Assembly (NCBI RefSeq): GCF_024586455.1
Contig: NC_065921.1
Coordinates: 65,287,528 to 65,351,527, forward strand
Reading direction: 5' to 3'
DNA: 64,000 nucleotides
DNA from: Bactrocera neohumeralis
Taxonomy: Eukaryota; Arthropoda; Insecta; Diptera; Tephritidae
In this document: positions 34,060 to 46,911 of the stretch, piece by piece
Layout of the letters: each line of letters begins with the position of its first letter
Numbering within the stretch: position 1 is the stretch's first letter
Position numbers and translations under genes: made by a program
Notes under the pieces: model-generated
What the model saw: the letters and a program-made list of their open reading frames with translations, nothing else
Database searches by the model: none
Told to the model about the DNA's origin: nothing

Positions 34060-35375
34060 TGGGGAGTGTTCTACATATAAGCCAGCTTGATAAACCTTTT
34101 TGGTCGGTAAAATCGGTAACTCTAACAAATAGCCCCATCCCAAATTGTTATTGGCGAAATTATGAACTGAAATTTATTTAGAGCCGAGTTCGAAGCAACT
34201 ACAAAAAAGTAAAGGGTAAGATAATCTAAACTCATCGGACTAATTTTTTCAAACAATTTAAAAATACTGATGTTGGTCGATAACTAGCTTATCTCTTACG
34301 AGTAGGCACAAGAAGAGACCAGAATGGATAACATTGCTACTTTTGAGAGTTGCCTTAGAAAATAGTTGGAAAAAATATATTCACCACACTTTTTGTCATC
34401 AAATATAATTTTCAATCTTTGAACTTCTTTGACTATTCCTCCTAGTAAACATTTATTTAATAATAATTTCTATTTTCCTTCTTTTAAATATTAATTTTTC
34501 TCACTGCACGTTTGGTAACTTTCCACTAACAGCACTTTATTGAGTTTACATGAATTTTTCTTTAAATTCCCGTTATTTAAAGTCACTCTCTTCGACGAAT
34601 TCCTTTCGCGGATATATGTGAAGCTCATTAACGCTCGAACGATTCATAAATTAACATGGATGAAGAAGATTTCACACCCAAAACGGATATTCGGTATTGC
34701 TAATTCAGTTAAATTGCAGGGAAGGTGACCAATTAATTCTCTTATGCTTTTTTGCTGCATTTATTTCGTAAATATTTTCATAATTAGCCACGCATTTCTT
34801 CACACCTTCTCTTGAATTTTTCTTAACTGTTATTAGCATATTACTAACTGTTTTATGTTCTCTTACTTTTTCATATATATTGTTTTATTATTATGTAGTT
34901 ACTAATAAGTTCAAGGAAAAGTGCTAATTCGACTTGTCACCTTTTTTATCATTTTTAATAGGTAATTAGTAATTGGTAATGAAATTGTGCGCATAAAAGT
35001 TTTACAATAGTAATTAGCATTTAATTACTTGACATTGTGTTTACATATTTCTTGCCTTTTAATTGTTTACGTCTTTTCTTTGGTGTGTTTGATGTATTTG
35101 TTTCATTTGTTGCAAAATTGTTTATGGATTTATGAAGGTAGCTCAAGCGAGCGCTGAGTAATGGAAGGAATTAGTTTAAGTGTCGTAAGTGAAAAGGGTT
35201 TTAATATATTTTCGCATTGTTAAAAAAATACTTTCTTGGAATATAAATGTGATAAATATATAGCTTTTAGTATAAATAATCTAAAGGAATGTCTCTTACG
35301 ACGATATATGAAATCTTGAAAATATGAATGCTAAAGTTGGTGCTTTTTATTTGAAGTTCAAGAAATATTCTTCAA
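34060..35375. other. No gene seen
   Basis: Very AT-rich, intergenic or intron-like. Confidence 0.4.
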
Positions 35376-35377
35376 GT

Positions 35378-36415
35378 TTTTATACTCTCGCAACAAAGTT
35401 GCTAAAGAGAGTATTATAGTTTTGTTCACATAACGGTTGTTTGTAAGTCCTAAAACTAAAAGAGTCAGATATAGGATTATATACATATACCAAAGTGATC
35501 AGGGTGACGAGTAGAGTTGAAATCCGTCTGTCCGTCCGTCCGTCCGTGCAAGCTGTAACTTGAGTAAAAATTGAGATATCGTGATGAAACTTGGTACACG
35601 TATTTCTTGGCTCTATAAGAAGGTTAAGTTCGAATATGGGCAAAATCAGCCCACTGCCACGCCTACAAAATGGCGAAAACCTATAAAGTGTCATAACTAA
35701 GCCATAAATAAAGATATTAAAGTGAAATTTTGCACAAAGGATCGCATTAGCGAGGGGCATATTTGGACGTATTTTTTTTGGAAAAGTGGGCGTGGCCCCG
35801 CCCCCTACTAAGTTTTTTGTACATATCTCGGAAACTACTATAGCTATGTCAACCAAACTCCTTCAGGCATTTCCATATACAGTTCAAAAATGGAAGAAAT
35901 CGGATAATAACCACGCCCACCTTCCATAAAAAGGTTATGTTGAAAATCACTAAATGTGCGTTAACCGACTAACAAAAAACGTCAGAAACACTAAATTTTA
36001 CGGAAGAATTGCAGAAGGAAGCTGCACCCAGGCTTTTTTAAAAATTGAAAATGGGCGTGGCGTCGCCCACTTATGGACCAAAAACCATATCTCAGGAACT
36101 ACTAAACCGATTTCAATGAAATTCGGTACATAATATTTTCTTAACACCCTGATGACATGTACGAAATATGGGTGAAATCGGTTCACAACCACGCCTTCTT
36201 CCAATATAACGCTATTTTGAATTCCATCTGATGCCTTCTCTGTATAATACATACATTAGGAACCAATGATGATAGCGGAATAAAACTTTACACAAATACG
36301 GTATTTGAAAAATATGTAAATGACGGATAATGAAATCTCGATTATCACTTTATCATGCGGGAGTATAAAATGTTCGGTGACACCCGAATTTAGCCCTTCC
36401 TTACTTGTTATTGTT
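35378..36415 (-). repeat. Family-B dispersed repeat, complete copy
   Basis: The plus-strand left end is ttttatactctcgcaacaaa, then gttgctaaagagagtat. The right end is cgggagtataaaatgttcgg, then tgacacccgaatttagccct and tccttacttgtt. It is about 1,035 bp. Inside are a CCGT-repeat tract (35527-35547) and several blocks of the type gggcgtggc. The minus strand keeps a 158-codon frame (35856-35380), but this is repeat sequence without a recognised domain. This is the reference copy for the family. Confidence 0.75.
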
Positions 36416-36519
36416 ATGGTTGTTTTGCCGACAACAAAAATCTATTTATATTATAACAAGTGATTCTACCAAAGTATTACAACTAGAAATTCGAAGAATG
36501 GCAGAAATCGAACCTGATA

Positions 36520-37170
36520 AATCATGATATCCAATACAATCTCAAATTTATCTATATTCGGCATAAGGATATACAGTTATGAGTAAAACACGCTCTCTTA
36601 TTTTCATTGAGATAACTCACATATTGGCCGTTATATGCGGTGCCGAGTCAGCCGGAAGATCGAAAATCTTTACATTAAGTATATGGGGGCTAAGGAAAGT
36701 ATTGGTCCGAATCAACTCATTTTCGACATACAGACATACCATTATAAGAAAAGGATTATCCCTTAATTTCAATTATATATCTCACAAATTGGCCGATATT
36801 TTCGATCAAAAGTCAATTTTAGGCACTGGAGTCTAAATATTCGGTATCTAGGGGCTTGAACAACTTTTATTGGATTTAAACAATTTTTTGTCATAAAGTG
36901 GCACACACTAAAGACATTAGTCGTGAAAAGTGTTATCCTGTTATATTAATTCCGTCTTGATTTGTATACTGGAGACTGAACGAATCAAGTGGGATTTAAA
37001 ATTGTGTTATATAGGAAGTAGGCGTGGTTGTTGCCTGATTTCGTCTATTTTCATAATGTGACATAAAAATGTAAAATTAATTCCACGTAGTAAATTTTGT
37101 CGAAATCGGTTGGGCGGGTCTCGAGATATGGGATTTGACCAAAAGTGGGTTGCCAATTTTCACACCGGCT
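36520..37170 (-). repeat. Family-B repeat, internal portion
   Basis: Matches 39595-40200 over most of its length (agttatgagtaaaacacgct; tcggtatctaggggcttgaa; gtcgaaatcggttgggcggg). It lies directly beside a DD34D mariner fragment, as in the copy at 39-40 kb. Confidence 0.6.
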
Positions 37171-37214
37171 ACCGTAAATATTTCTCATACTATTGCGGTG
37201 GTAAAATTTAATGT

Positions 37215-37850
37215 CTCTGGCGTATTTATAGTAAGACTTTCTTCATAGTTTTAAAAATATGAATTTACTTTTAATGTATTCTTCAAAATCTATGTCGTCC
37301 ACCTCAAAGTAATCTCCCTTGGAACCAATACACTTGTGCCAACATTTTCTCCAATCCTCGAAACAGTTTTTAAAGTCAATTTCCGGAATAGCCTTCAATG
37401 TCCATGCGACTCAAAATGATTTCCCCGTAGCGGTCTTTTGAGTTTGCTGAAAAGCCAGAAGTCGCACTGATCTAAATCAGGCAAAAATGGTGGTTACGGA
37501 ATGGATATTGGTTGAAACTTTGGCGAAAAACTCTCGAAGAATCATTGCAGTAAGCGATGGTGCATTATCGTGGTGCAAAAACCAATAGTTGTTGGCCCAT
37601 AATTCCGTCCTCTTTTAACGCATAGCTTCGTGAAAATGACGCATAACACTCAAAGAGTATTCCTTGTCGACAGTTTGGTCGTTTGGAAGAAATTCGGAGG
37701 GCAGCACACCTCGATAACCGAAGAAACTGTCAAGATAACCCTTACATATTTTTGGGTTTTTCGGCATCGGTTCACCTTTGCTACGATATTCGACCTAGCA
37801 TCTTATGTAATTCAGAAAGACAAGCGTATACCAAACGCTAGTGATTATTA
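37215..37850 (-). mobile_element. DD34D mariner, C-terminal two thirds, N-terminus deleted
   Basis: The minus strand encodes, in broken frames, RCRKTQKYV, then motifs corresponding to FLPNDQTVDKEYSLSVMRH, WANNYWFLHHDNAPSLTA, and a C-terminus with WKKCWHKCIGS and a DIDFEEYIK-like end. At 37795 the frame jumps to the 5' untranslated block cagaaagacaagcgtatacc, also present at 46816 in a fuller copy. Terminal-like sequence aaaaatatttcgacgaatgt occurs at 38126, after about 230 bp of unassigned sequence. Confidence 0.65.
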
Positions 37851-39150
37851 ATACGCTTTTATTAGCTTCACTTGTACGTATGTATGTTTGTTTGTAACTT
37901 TTTTTTAAGTGGTACTGAAACCTAGAATATTTGAGCGACACTGTAGGAAGCCGATATTAAGTTTACAGGAATTTTTCCTCCATTATTATTGTTAGTTTAT
38001 ACAAAGAATTATTTTTCACTTTTTAGTTTGACATACTTTAAAAGCGTGTTTTTTAGTTTTTTGAAACTATATTTATTTTCATTTGAGATTTGGCACGGAT
38101 ATCACTGATAGTCGTACTAACTAAAAAAATATTTCGACGAATGTGTTTTCGCGCGAAATTTAAATTGAAAAGTCTTACTAGTAATACATACATATGTACT
38201 ATATGCAAGCTTTCTTCTTCAATAAAGTTTATGTGCGAATTCTCGACATTATTCTTTGGCAAGAAAGGCCAACGACAATTATTTTATTTACTCTTTTCTT
38301 TACTCTAATCAAACTGATATTTTCATATAAGGACATTCAATTAATCCACTGCACGAGGGCTTTACGCAATGAAAGCGCCCATCGATAAATATGACATTGA
38401 CACCAAAGAAAGGCAAGCAAAAAAAAAGAATAATAAATGATGAATAATAAAAAATATAAACAATAAAGTTACTCGTTCATTTTTTATTTAATTAGAATGC
38501 AGGGACACACATAGTACTTTTCAATAAGCACACACATACAAGTATATATGGTAGAAGACCACTACTAGCGCTGCGGCCGTAATCAGTTGGTAGTTACTCA
38601 GAGGTCGCAGAAATTATTAAATAAACAAACAACGTTGGAATTGAAAATATTTTTAAGGTAAAAAACAAAAAACAAATAAATAAAATATTTATTTAAAATA
38701 AATGAGGTGAAATCGAAAATTAATAAATGTTGTAAATGCGCTCGGAAAATATTATCAATAGCATTTTGTTGTAAACACAGCAAATGATGGATAGGAAATG
38801 GTTTGCGTGAAAATCAAGGAAGTTTATAGGTCATATGATTTTTTCAAGTGCTTCTGTGCATATTTGTTTATGTATAATTTTGTTTTTACTGCTGCACTTA
38901 TAGTTTATTGCATGAATTTATGAAGTACCCATCGCGCGGCGTCGAGGCCAATGGACGTAAACACGAGGCGTTAATTGAATTGTAAGTGTGAATGGACATA
39001 ATTGTTTGCAAATAAATGCTAAGAAGTTGTAAAAGTGAAGATAATTGAAAAGCAAATGCGTTGAAAGTACAGCTGGTGATAGGAAAAATTGTTTGAGATT
39101 AGTGTTAATAAAAAATAATTATATATACTTTTTAAAACATAAAAAGCTTA
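37851..39150. other. No gene seen
   Basis: AT-rich. Contains a probable mariner terminal fragment at 38120-38190 (compare 49205-49290). Confidence 0.4.
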
Positions 39151-39154
39151 TTTA

Positions 39155-40725
39155 AAAACAAGTAAGAAAGGGTTAAGTTCGGGTTAGACCGAACATTTTA
39201 AACTCTTGCAACTTGCAAGAATCAAAGACATGGAAATACCTTAAGGTGTAAAACGTCAACCAGAGGATCGGAATCTAAGCAATTGTATACTACTGTGATC
39301 AAATTGAAAGGTGAATTTTGTCTATTTCATCTCCTTCAAAGTAATCCCCTTTCGCTGCAATACCTGCAACACAGTTATGCTAACGAAGTCATTCTAGCAA
39401 TTGGAAAATTTCTCCGTCGTGATGGCCATCGTCAAAACGGTGTCAGGGGAGTGGTCATGTGAATTTGCTGAATAGCCACCAGTTACACGTAGGTAAATCA
39501 GGCGGCTGCGGCACGATATTAGTTGAAAATGTGGCGAAATGATCACGAATAACCAATGCAGTATGAGATGGTCCAATTTTATGTATTTTAGGCACAAAGA
39601 TACACTGTTATGAGTTAAACATAATCTGTAATTTTCATTAAGACATAAGATAAGTATTGGTCGATACGTCCAGCGTAAAGCCACATGGAACTTCGAAAAT
39701 CTTTATATTAGGCATATGGGGAGTCAGGGAAGTATTGACCCGATTCAACCCATTTTTGATATACAAAAATACTATTGTCAGGAAAGGATTCTGTCTGAAT
39801 TTCAATTGTATATCTCACACATTGTCACATCAAGTAAAGATACTCGGGTCCACATATTCGGTACCTAGGGGCTTGAACAGTTTAGTTGGATTTGGACACT
39901 TTTTGGTAATAAGATGGCATACTTTAAAGGAATTATTAGTGCAAAATTTTATCCCGTTATATTAATAACTTCTTTATTTGTGTAATGAAGAGTGAAAGAA
40001 TCAAATGGAATTTACAATTGTGTTAAATGGAAAGTAGGCGTGGTTGTAGTCCCATTTCGCTCATTTTCACACTGTGATATGGGAATATAAGAATGCGTAC
40101 TAAATTTAGTCGAAATCGGTCGATCGGGTCCCGAGATATGTGAATTCACTAGATAGTGGGCGGTGCCACGCCCATTGTCCAATTTACACATAAAGCCCTC
40201 CCAAGCCATCTCGGAGTCTTATTGATTTATTGTGCTTTTGGTGGTTTTTCCAGTAGCGTTATATGGGGATTGAGCGGGGTTACTTTCCGATTTATTGGAT
40301 TCTCACTCTGTCGGTAAAAGTTCTTATAATATTTGCTTTCGTTGATTTATTGCAGATATTCATTAAACTTAATACTGTCTGAGCCAAATTACATTTCTTA
40401 TTTTAATATTTCAGTGGCACTTTATAGGTTTTCGGTTAATGGGGTTTTGTGGGCGTGGCAGTTGTCCGATTACACCCATCTACGATCTCGTAATTCTTTT
40501 TGAGCTACGGAGTCCACATACAAAGTTTAATAAAGATGTCTCAATTTTTACTCAAATTACAGTTTGCATGGACGAACGGATGGACGGACAGACAGACAGT
40601 CACCCGGATTTAAACTTTTCTCGTCATCCTGATCATTTATATATATGTACATATATAACCCCATATCTATTTCGATTAGTTTTAGGTGATACGTAGGACC
40701 GTTGCATGATGCAAGAGTATATAAA
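39155..40725 (+). repeat. Family-B repeat, both ends, interrupted by a mariner fragment
   Basis: The left end is aaacaagtaagaaagggtta with the hairpin gttcgggttagaccgaac (39178-39195). The right end is gttgcatgatgcaagagtat at 40700-40719. The internal part includes ggacggacagacagacag (40582-40599). A minus-strand DD34D mariner scrap occupies about 39305-39590. Confidence 0.65.
39305..39590 (-). mobile_element. DD34D mariner scrap inside a family-B repeat
   Basis: cattctagcaattggaaaat and aaatcaggcggctgcggcac correspond to the mariner third-Asp region (PPYSPDL on the minus strand). Heavily decayed. Confidence 0.5.
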
Positions 40726-40729
40726 AAGG

Positions 40730-41210
40730 AATTTATAAAAATCTCTGTCTATCCGTCTCTGTGGCTGTCGGTCCGTTCATCTGTGCAAAAGATAACTTGA
40801 GTGGAAATTAAGATATCTCAATGCAACTTAACACAAGTGTTCTTTAACACCCAGGGGGTTTTAATTCTAAATCGGGGAGTTAGTCCTTTGCCGCGCTCAC
40901 AAAGCGCCGTTAAGCGAAACTGAGCACTATATTAAGATACAAAACCAGAATTTGGTATAAGGGATATGAGTAGCGAAGAACATCTGTGAGCTAAAAACCC
41001 CACCTTTAGGCGAAATCCTACACCGCAGGAACTACTAGATCGATTTTAATCAAATTTGTCATATAAGGATATGCAAATATTCATATTATACACTATGAAA
41101 ATGAACGAAATCCGATAATAACCACACCTATTTCCCATATTACAAATTTTTAAGTTCGATGTGATTAACTTTACCCAAATAGGGTCTTAAGATATTTCAT
41201 CTAACATATC
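40730..41210 (+). repeat. Family-B repeat fragment
   Basis: Contains the family core aagataacttgagtggaaat, taagatatctcaatgcaact and aacgaaatccgataataacc. Ends are unclear. It lies head-on against the reverse-matching half at 40330-40725. Confidence 0.55.
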
Positions 41211-41214
41211 GCTC

Positions 41215-43000
41215 GCTGAAATCTTGTTTTGAAAATTGTCGAGAACATATTTGTGATGACAGTGTGCACTTGTGCCAAAAATATGCAAAATCGTGTCAAT
41301 GCTTGCCTTATCCCCTATATACCTATTTGTAATTTCGGTTGACATTATTTCGTAGCTAGTGGCAAATATGTAGATAATAAATGAGGCTTGCACCGCGACT
41401 TTAGCTCTATTGTGTCCTATATGTAAGAATTTTTACTAAACTTGAGAAATAATCTCGTTTTACTTTCCTTAGTCCCTATATAAATAAGAAAACTTAAATA
41501 TAATAACAACATTAAAAAAAATTTGAAATCAGCCCCAAAAAAATATAATATTGTACTCATATAATTAAAATATAGTTGCTTACCCTTTCCACTGATTGCA
41601 CTTTCGCAAAAAAAAGATAAATTGAAAATAATAAATAATTTTTGCAAGATTTATGTTTTTGTATTATTAACCATTTTATTAACATTAACTTTTAGCAGCA
41701 AATAGCAAAAACAAATAGAGTCTTTGAAAAAACCGTCTTTGAAATATTAAAACTTCCATTCACCCAACATATTCAAAAATGTTTAAATTTTGGCTCACTT
41801 CTATTATCTTTATATCAAATCGCTCAAAGCTCGTAAATTCAAATTAACTGGATTATATGCGTATTTCCTTGCGATATTTCATTTGCTGACATCGCTGAAA
41901 GCCCATGAAACGTCATCTTACGCAAGTGTTGCGCTAAATACATACTATGGTATTCTGGCAAGGGTCAGCAATAATGGCTGGACGAATGTGTTTAAGTATT
42001 TATAGAATCACAGCACTCATACGCCTACGCGAACGAAGAAATCCGTGGCGGCGACGGCATAAAGGAAAAGGTCAAAGCGAAGAGATGACTAACGGTAGAC
42101 AGCTCGAACGGAAATCGAGCGAGATTAGTGAGGAAATACAAATCGCGTTGAGTAGAGAGAGTGGAAAATGGGAAAATAAAAGTGATAAGTAAGAAACTGA
42201 AATAGAAGTAGAACGTAGACGAAAATAGAAGGTGACAAACAAGGAAAAGCTAAATAAGCGCAGAAAAAATAATAAACGAAATGTATGTACATTAAAGTAG
42301 TAGCTAACGGTAATACCGCCAGTTATCAACAGCGCCAATTCAGTTCTAAAAAACACAATATATGTATATACCTACAATAATAAAAAAAATCCAACTTATT
42401 TCAAAAGTTATTTACGAGCCTTCATTGCCATAATTTTTGCTTCCTATTATATATAAGTATGTATATAACCACAATTTCACTTTAATTCGCATTTAATTGT
42501 TATTTTTTTCCACTTTTTCTTTTTCCTGTACAAGCTTTTTCGGTTGTGTTGCTTTTTCACATTTTTTATTTGGTGTCACTGTGTCATAAATAACTATTTA
42601 TTTTTACAGTGTATTGTTGCTGTAGAATGACAAATAAGCTTTAATTTGTGCACATAAATCTAGCCATTTAATCACATTCACTGCGACTCAGTTGTTGAGA
42701 GATGTCAGAAAGTGCTGTCTTTAGCAGAAGCTGTGGGTAAATGTGGCAACTTGGGCAGGACGTGTGAGTAAGGTGGCAGAGCATATGCTTTTGGCTGCCG
42801 TCAGTGAAATAGCTGATGGTCCAAAAAATAAAATGGTAATCTATGCTGAAGATACTTTCATACTAGGAAAATCTCGCAAACAAATTTCGCTCATAAACAT
42901 GGCATGAACTTTGGAAAATTTTGTACCGTTATATGACTAATCAATTAAAACTTATTACTTGCTAAACTTTAATAGGATATACGCGGTATTCAAAAAGCTT
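41215..43000. other. No gene seen
   Basis: AT-rich with purine-rich stretches at 42050-42250. The 76-94-codon frames lack recognisable motifs. Confidence 0.4.
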
Positions 43001-43002
43001 CA

Positions 43003-43381
43003 GGGTGAGAAATTCCAAGTCAGGGTGATGGTACTAGGTCAGTGTAGTAAAACCCTCAAAGGGTTTGGCGTTCCCAAGTGTCAGTTTTTTTTATGACCTT
43101 TTAAATTTTTCCCTTATCTTGATGGTTTGTCGCTTAATTGTAACATTTTGGCAAAAACGGAGTTTAACATAACTCGCGAACCACTATTGTCTATTTTTCC
43201 AATCCATTAGACGGTTGTAGCAGCTTTTACACACTATATTTGGTACCCAATTTTCGTTCACTATAACATAAGAAAAAATTTAAAAGGTCATAAAAAAAAC
43301 TGACACATACGAACGCCAAACCCTTTGAGGGTTTTACTATACTGACCTAGTACCATCACCCTGACTTGGAATTTCTCACCC
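43003..43381. mobile_element. Foldback/MITE-like element with about 113-bp inverted repeats
   Basis: The left arm (43003-43116) begins gggtgagaaattccaagtca, then gggtgatggtactaggtcag. The right arm (43268-43381) is its near-perfect reverse complement, including aaaccctcaaagggtttggc and ttttttttatgacctttta. About 150 bp of unique sequence lies between. There is no coding capacity, so it would depend on a transposase supplied elsewhere. The target duplication is not clear. Confidence 0.8.
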
Positions 43382-43419
43382 CCCAGATTAGCTGTTGTAC
43401 TGTGTAATAACCATTAAAG

Positions 43420-43855
43420 GTACATGTTTCATACAAAAAATGGTATAGAAAGATTTTTATGACAGCTTTATGCTATACAAGTAGTAATCCGATCTGAGCA
43501 ATTTGTTCTGAGATTTTCAAATAAAAAAGTTTTCCGTACAACAACTTAACTTTGATTAGTCAAGGCATAATAGACCTTAGGTCGCGGTTCAATCCTCATT
43601 CATTTATTTATCTTTTTTATTTTTATCTATTATCGAACATCGGTATCGAGGAATGAGCAGCCTCTTTGGGCGAAAAGAACAAATTCAAGAGATCCGGTCG
43701 ACACCTCAAAAACTGTATACATACATATATACACGCAGTCAGACGAGTAGACAGCCAGATTGATATTGCTAAATTGAGTATCCGACTTTTCTTTCTGGGT
43801 GTTATAAATTTATTGTCAAAGTTAATTTACCCTGTTTAGGGTATAAAAAAGGGTA
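43420..43855 (+). repeat. Family-A repeat, one end missing
   Basis: Ends with ttctgggtgttataaattta and aatttaccctgtttagggta (43821-43842). Earlier blocks are agtaatccgatctgagcaat and cagtcagacgagtagacagc. The hairpin end is absent. Confidence 0.6.
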
Positions 43856-43859
43856 AGAC

Positions 43860-45425
43860 AATGAAGAATCGATAGATTTGTAACATTTTCAATGTAGTAG
43901 GTCTAAAACATTCCGGAAAAGTCTGAATTCAGGGGACGTCAAGGATCGCACCTTCTGTAGCATCCTTTAAAAACAATTTGTTGATAATTTACGTTCTTAT
44001 AACAACGACCAAATTTGGTGTATACAGGTAAAAAACGATTTTTTGTTTTTCACTTGGTCCTCTGACGAAAAATCCGTACAAGTAGAATATACCCTCAAGC
44101 ACAAAAAATGGTCGCAAATGAATTTATATGGTCAGTTGTTACCTATAAAACATAGATTGAAGTTGGCGCAGCTTTATTCGCATCTTAGGCCAAGATCCCG
44201 CCTCAGTCTGAAGAGCAAGTTATAAGGTAATACTTAAGTCGATCTGGAGGCAAGGCACTCAAATTTGAGGCAATTCAGCGAATTGAAATTTAAAAGTAAT
44301 TCAACCTTTTTAAAATAAAGTTCTGAGAACTATAGTGGGGACTCCTTACTACATATGTGAGAAACGATGTTCTTCACCGAGATCTAAAGTTATTCACTGT
44401 AAAGGAAACAAACGAATAATTTTGCAGACGTCACTTCTTCCGTTTGGAGCATCATGAAAATATATTTGTGATTCCACTGCTGGACAATAATTCATAAAGT
44501 AATTGAAAAGACCTCACCTTTCGCTTCAATTAATGTATAATTTTTTTGTTAATATTTTTAATTTTTTTAATTGTTTTGCTTGTCATACCACCGTAATTCA
44601 TCTGCATTGTGTTTTGCTGAAATTTAGTTATTATTTTTTTTAGGAAGGTTCAGTTTTTTTGAAATAGTACTACTAATACAATTTATATGATTTCTATCAT
44701 AGTTCCCGTTTGTGTTAGTTTTCAAAAAATAAATCAAAAGCATTTCGTGTGATAATAAATCATTGGTTTTTTGGGAATAATACTATTGAATTTGGGCTGC
44801 GCACCAGTGAAATCAACCGAGTCCAATCGACATATTGACGCGTATTGATGAAACGGTTCTCTAGCGTGGAAAGACAAAAAATGCATGACATCCGTCTTTT
44901 GGGATGCCCACGTGGTACATTATTCATCGAAAGATTACTTTGTATCTGCGTAATGCAGTTCTATTCTACCATTCCAAATACGAAAATTTTTAAAGAAGGC
45001 AGCTTTTTGAAGTTGTGCCACTTCGTCGTTCCCGTTTAAATATTGCACTAAAAACTTTAAATCTATTATTGCTATATTTGATTTCCTAAATGCATTTGCG
45101 TCCTTCGCCCATAATCTAGCAAAGTATCGGCAATGCCTTGACGACGAAAATGGCGATGCCATTTTTTTGGAGTGATACTAAATTAATCTGACGAATTTGT
45201 CCTAAAAAAATTGCCTGGTTCAGGAGGACAATCAGTAGAACCCATATACTAAGCATGTATGGATATGAAAATTTTTACGTATTTCTTTTTATTTTTGAAC
45301 TACTAACATTTTCAAATGATTCTCACATAAATTTTGAACAGATGCTTTTGATTTAAAATATAATTTTTGCATTTATGAATTGTATTGAATTTTAACATAA
45401 AGAGATAAAAATTATGCTATGTTCT
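43860..45425. other. No gene seen
   Basis: AT-rich. Short open frames (44043-44225, 44845-45162) carry no recognised motif. Confidence 0.4.
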
Positions 45426-45789
45426 TACCCTGGTTCGAAGCTACCCCCATACAAATGTTCAACTAACTTGGTTTAGCCGTTCTTGAGTTATAAATGGTGT
45501 AACTAACACGACTTTCTCATATATATATATAAATATTGAAATTAAAAAAAAGCCAAAAAAACTTGGTTCTCTGCAAACTAGGTTTTTATATATCTAATAT
45601 GACCTGCTCTAATACGTATTATATATATGAACAGAGTTACTTACTACTTAGAGTATATTGATATAATCGTGTCATGACATTATTCATATATATATCAAGA
45701 GAGCAGAGATATAAATATCATATATAATCTATAATCAAGATTACAAATAACGCATTAGCCTTTAAAAGCATCTAAAAATTTGTAACCAA

Positions 45790-46872
45790 AATTATGTGCA
45801 AATATGTCACACCCCTTAAAGTAATATATACATTTGCGCTAACGTTTTTTCCAATCCTCGAAACAGTTCTAAAAATCAATTTGCGGAATAACCTTTAATG
45901 CGCTTAGCGATTCACGTTTAATGTCTTCAATTGTCTCAAAACGGTTTCCTCGGAGCGGTTGTTTGAGTTTGCAGAACAGCTAGAAGGCACACTGAGCTAC
46001 ATCAGGCAAAAAGGGCGGTAGCGGCGCGATATTGGCTGAAAATTTCGTGAAAAACTCAATGCAGTTGCAACCGTGAATTTTCATTGTGCAAAAACAAAGT
46101 GTTGTCGGCGCATAATTTCGTCCTCTTTTTACGAATAGCTTCGCGCTAACGACGCATAACACTCAAATAGCAATTCTTGTTGACAGTTTGGTCATTCGGG
46201 ATTAATTCGAAATTCATAACACTTCCATATTCGAAGAAAATTGTCAACATATACTTGATTTGTGACCTGCTTTGACGTGGTTTTTCCGGCTTCGTCACAC
46301 CTTTGCTACAATATTCGGCCGATTGGTCTGTACCATAGATCTAAGACTCATCGCCACGTTTAATGTCATCCTTGTTGGCAGAAAGCATTGATGCACAGAT
46401 GTTAACGGGACGCTGTTTTTTGGAAGAATTGTGTGATTTCGGAACCAATTCACTTTTCTTTGGCGCAAATTATTTTTCAAAATGGTTTCCACTCAACCTT
46501 CCGATATGCCAACGAAGCCAGTAAGATTTCTGACTGTTAATCGTCGATTCTCAAGCAATAATTCCTTTATTTTATTAACGTATGTACATATTTCAGTTCA
46601 TGTTGGTGGCCGTCCTGGACGTGGTTTGTCGTCTACGCGTTCTTGACCCATTTTGAATAATTTGTACCAACCAAAAACATTCATTTGTACCAATTTTTCA
46701 ACATTCTTAATGTTTGGCACCAGAAATTTGATTGCGTACGCATGATTTAATGAAATCTCTTTGTTGAATAATTTCACAATCGTAAAATCACCCAATGCTC
46801 TTTATGTACATCAGAAAGACAAGCGTATACTTAACACTAATGATTATTTTAATGTGACATTTGGCACATATC

Positions 46873-46873
<1 letters not shown>
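45790..46873 (-). mobile_element. DD34D mariner, near full length, degenerate, 5' part displaced by a LINE
   Basis: The minus strand reads from the helix-turn-helix region (NVFGWYKLFKMGQERVDDKP, then RPGRPPT; 46680-46598) through NHTILPKNS/GDES with the following Trp turned into a stop, to HKRGRNYAPTTLCFCTMKI-type frames for the HHDNA region and the C-terminus near 45850. The 5' untranslated block cagaaagacaagcgtatact is at 46813. Sequence like the mariner terminus (aaatttcgacgaatgggttt) reappears at 49208 beyond a 2.3-kb LINE, suggesting the LINE inserted into this mariner. Confidence 0.65.
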
Positions 46874-46875
<2 letters not shown>

Positions 46876-46911
<36 letters not shown>

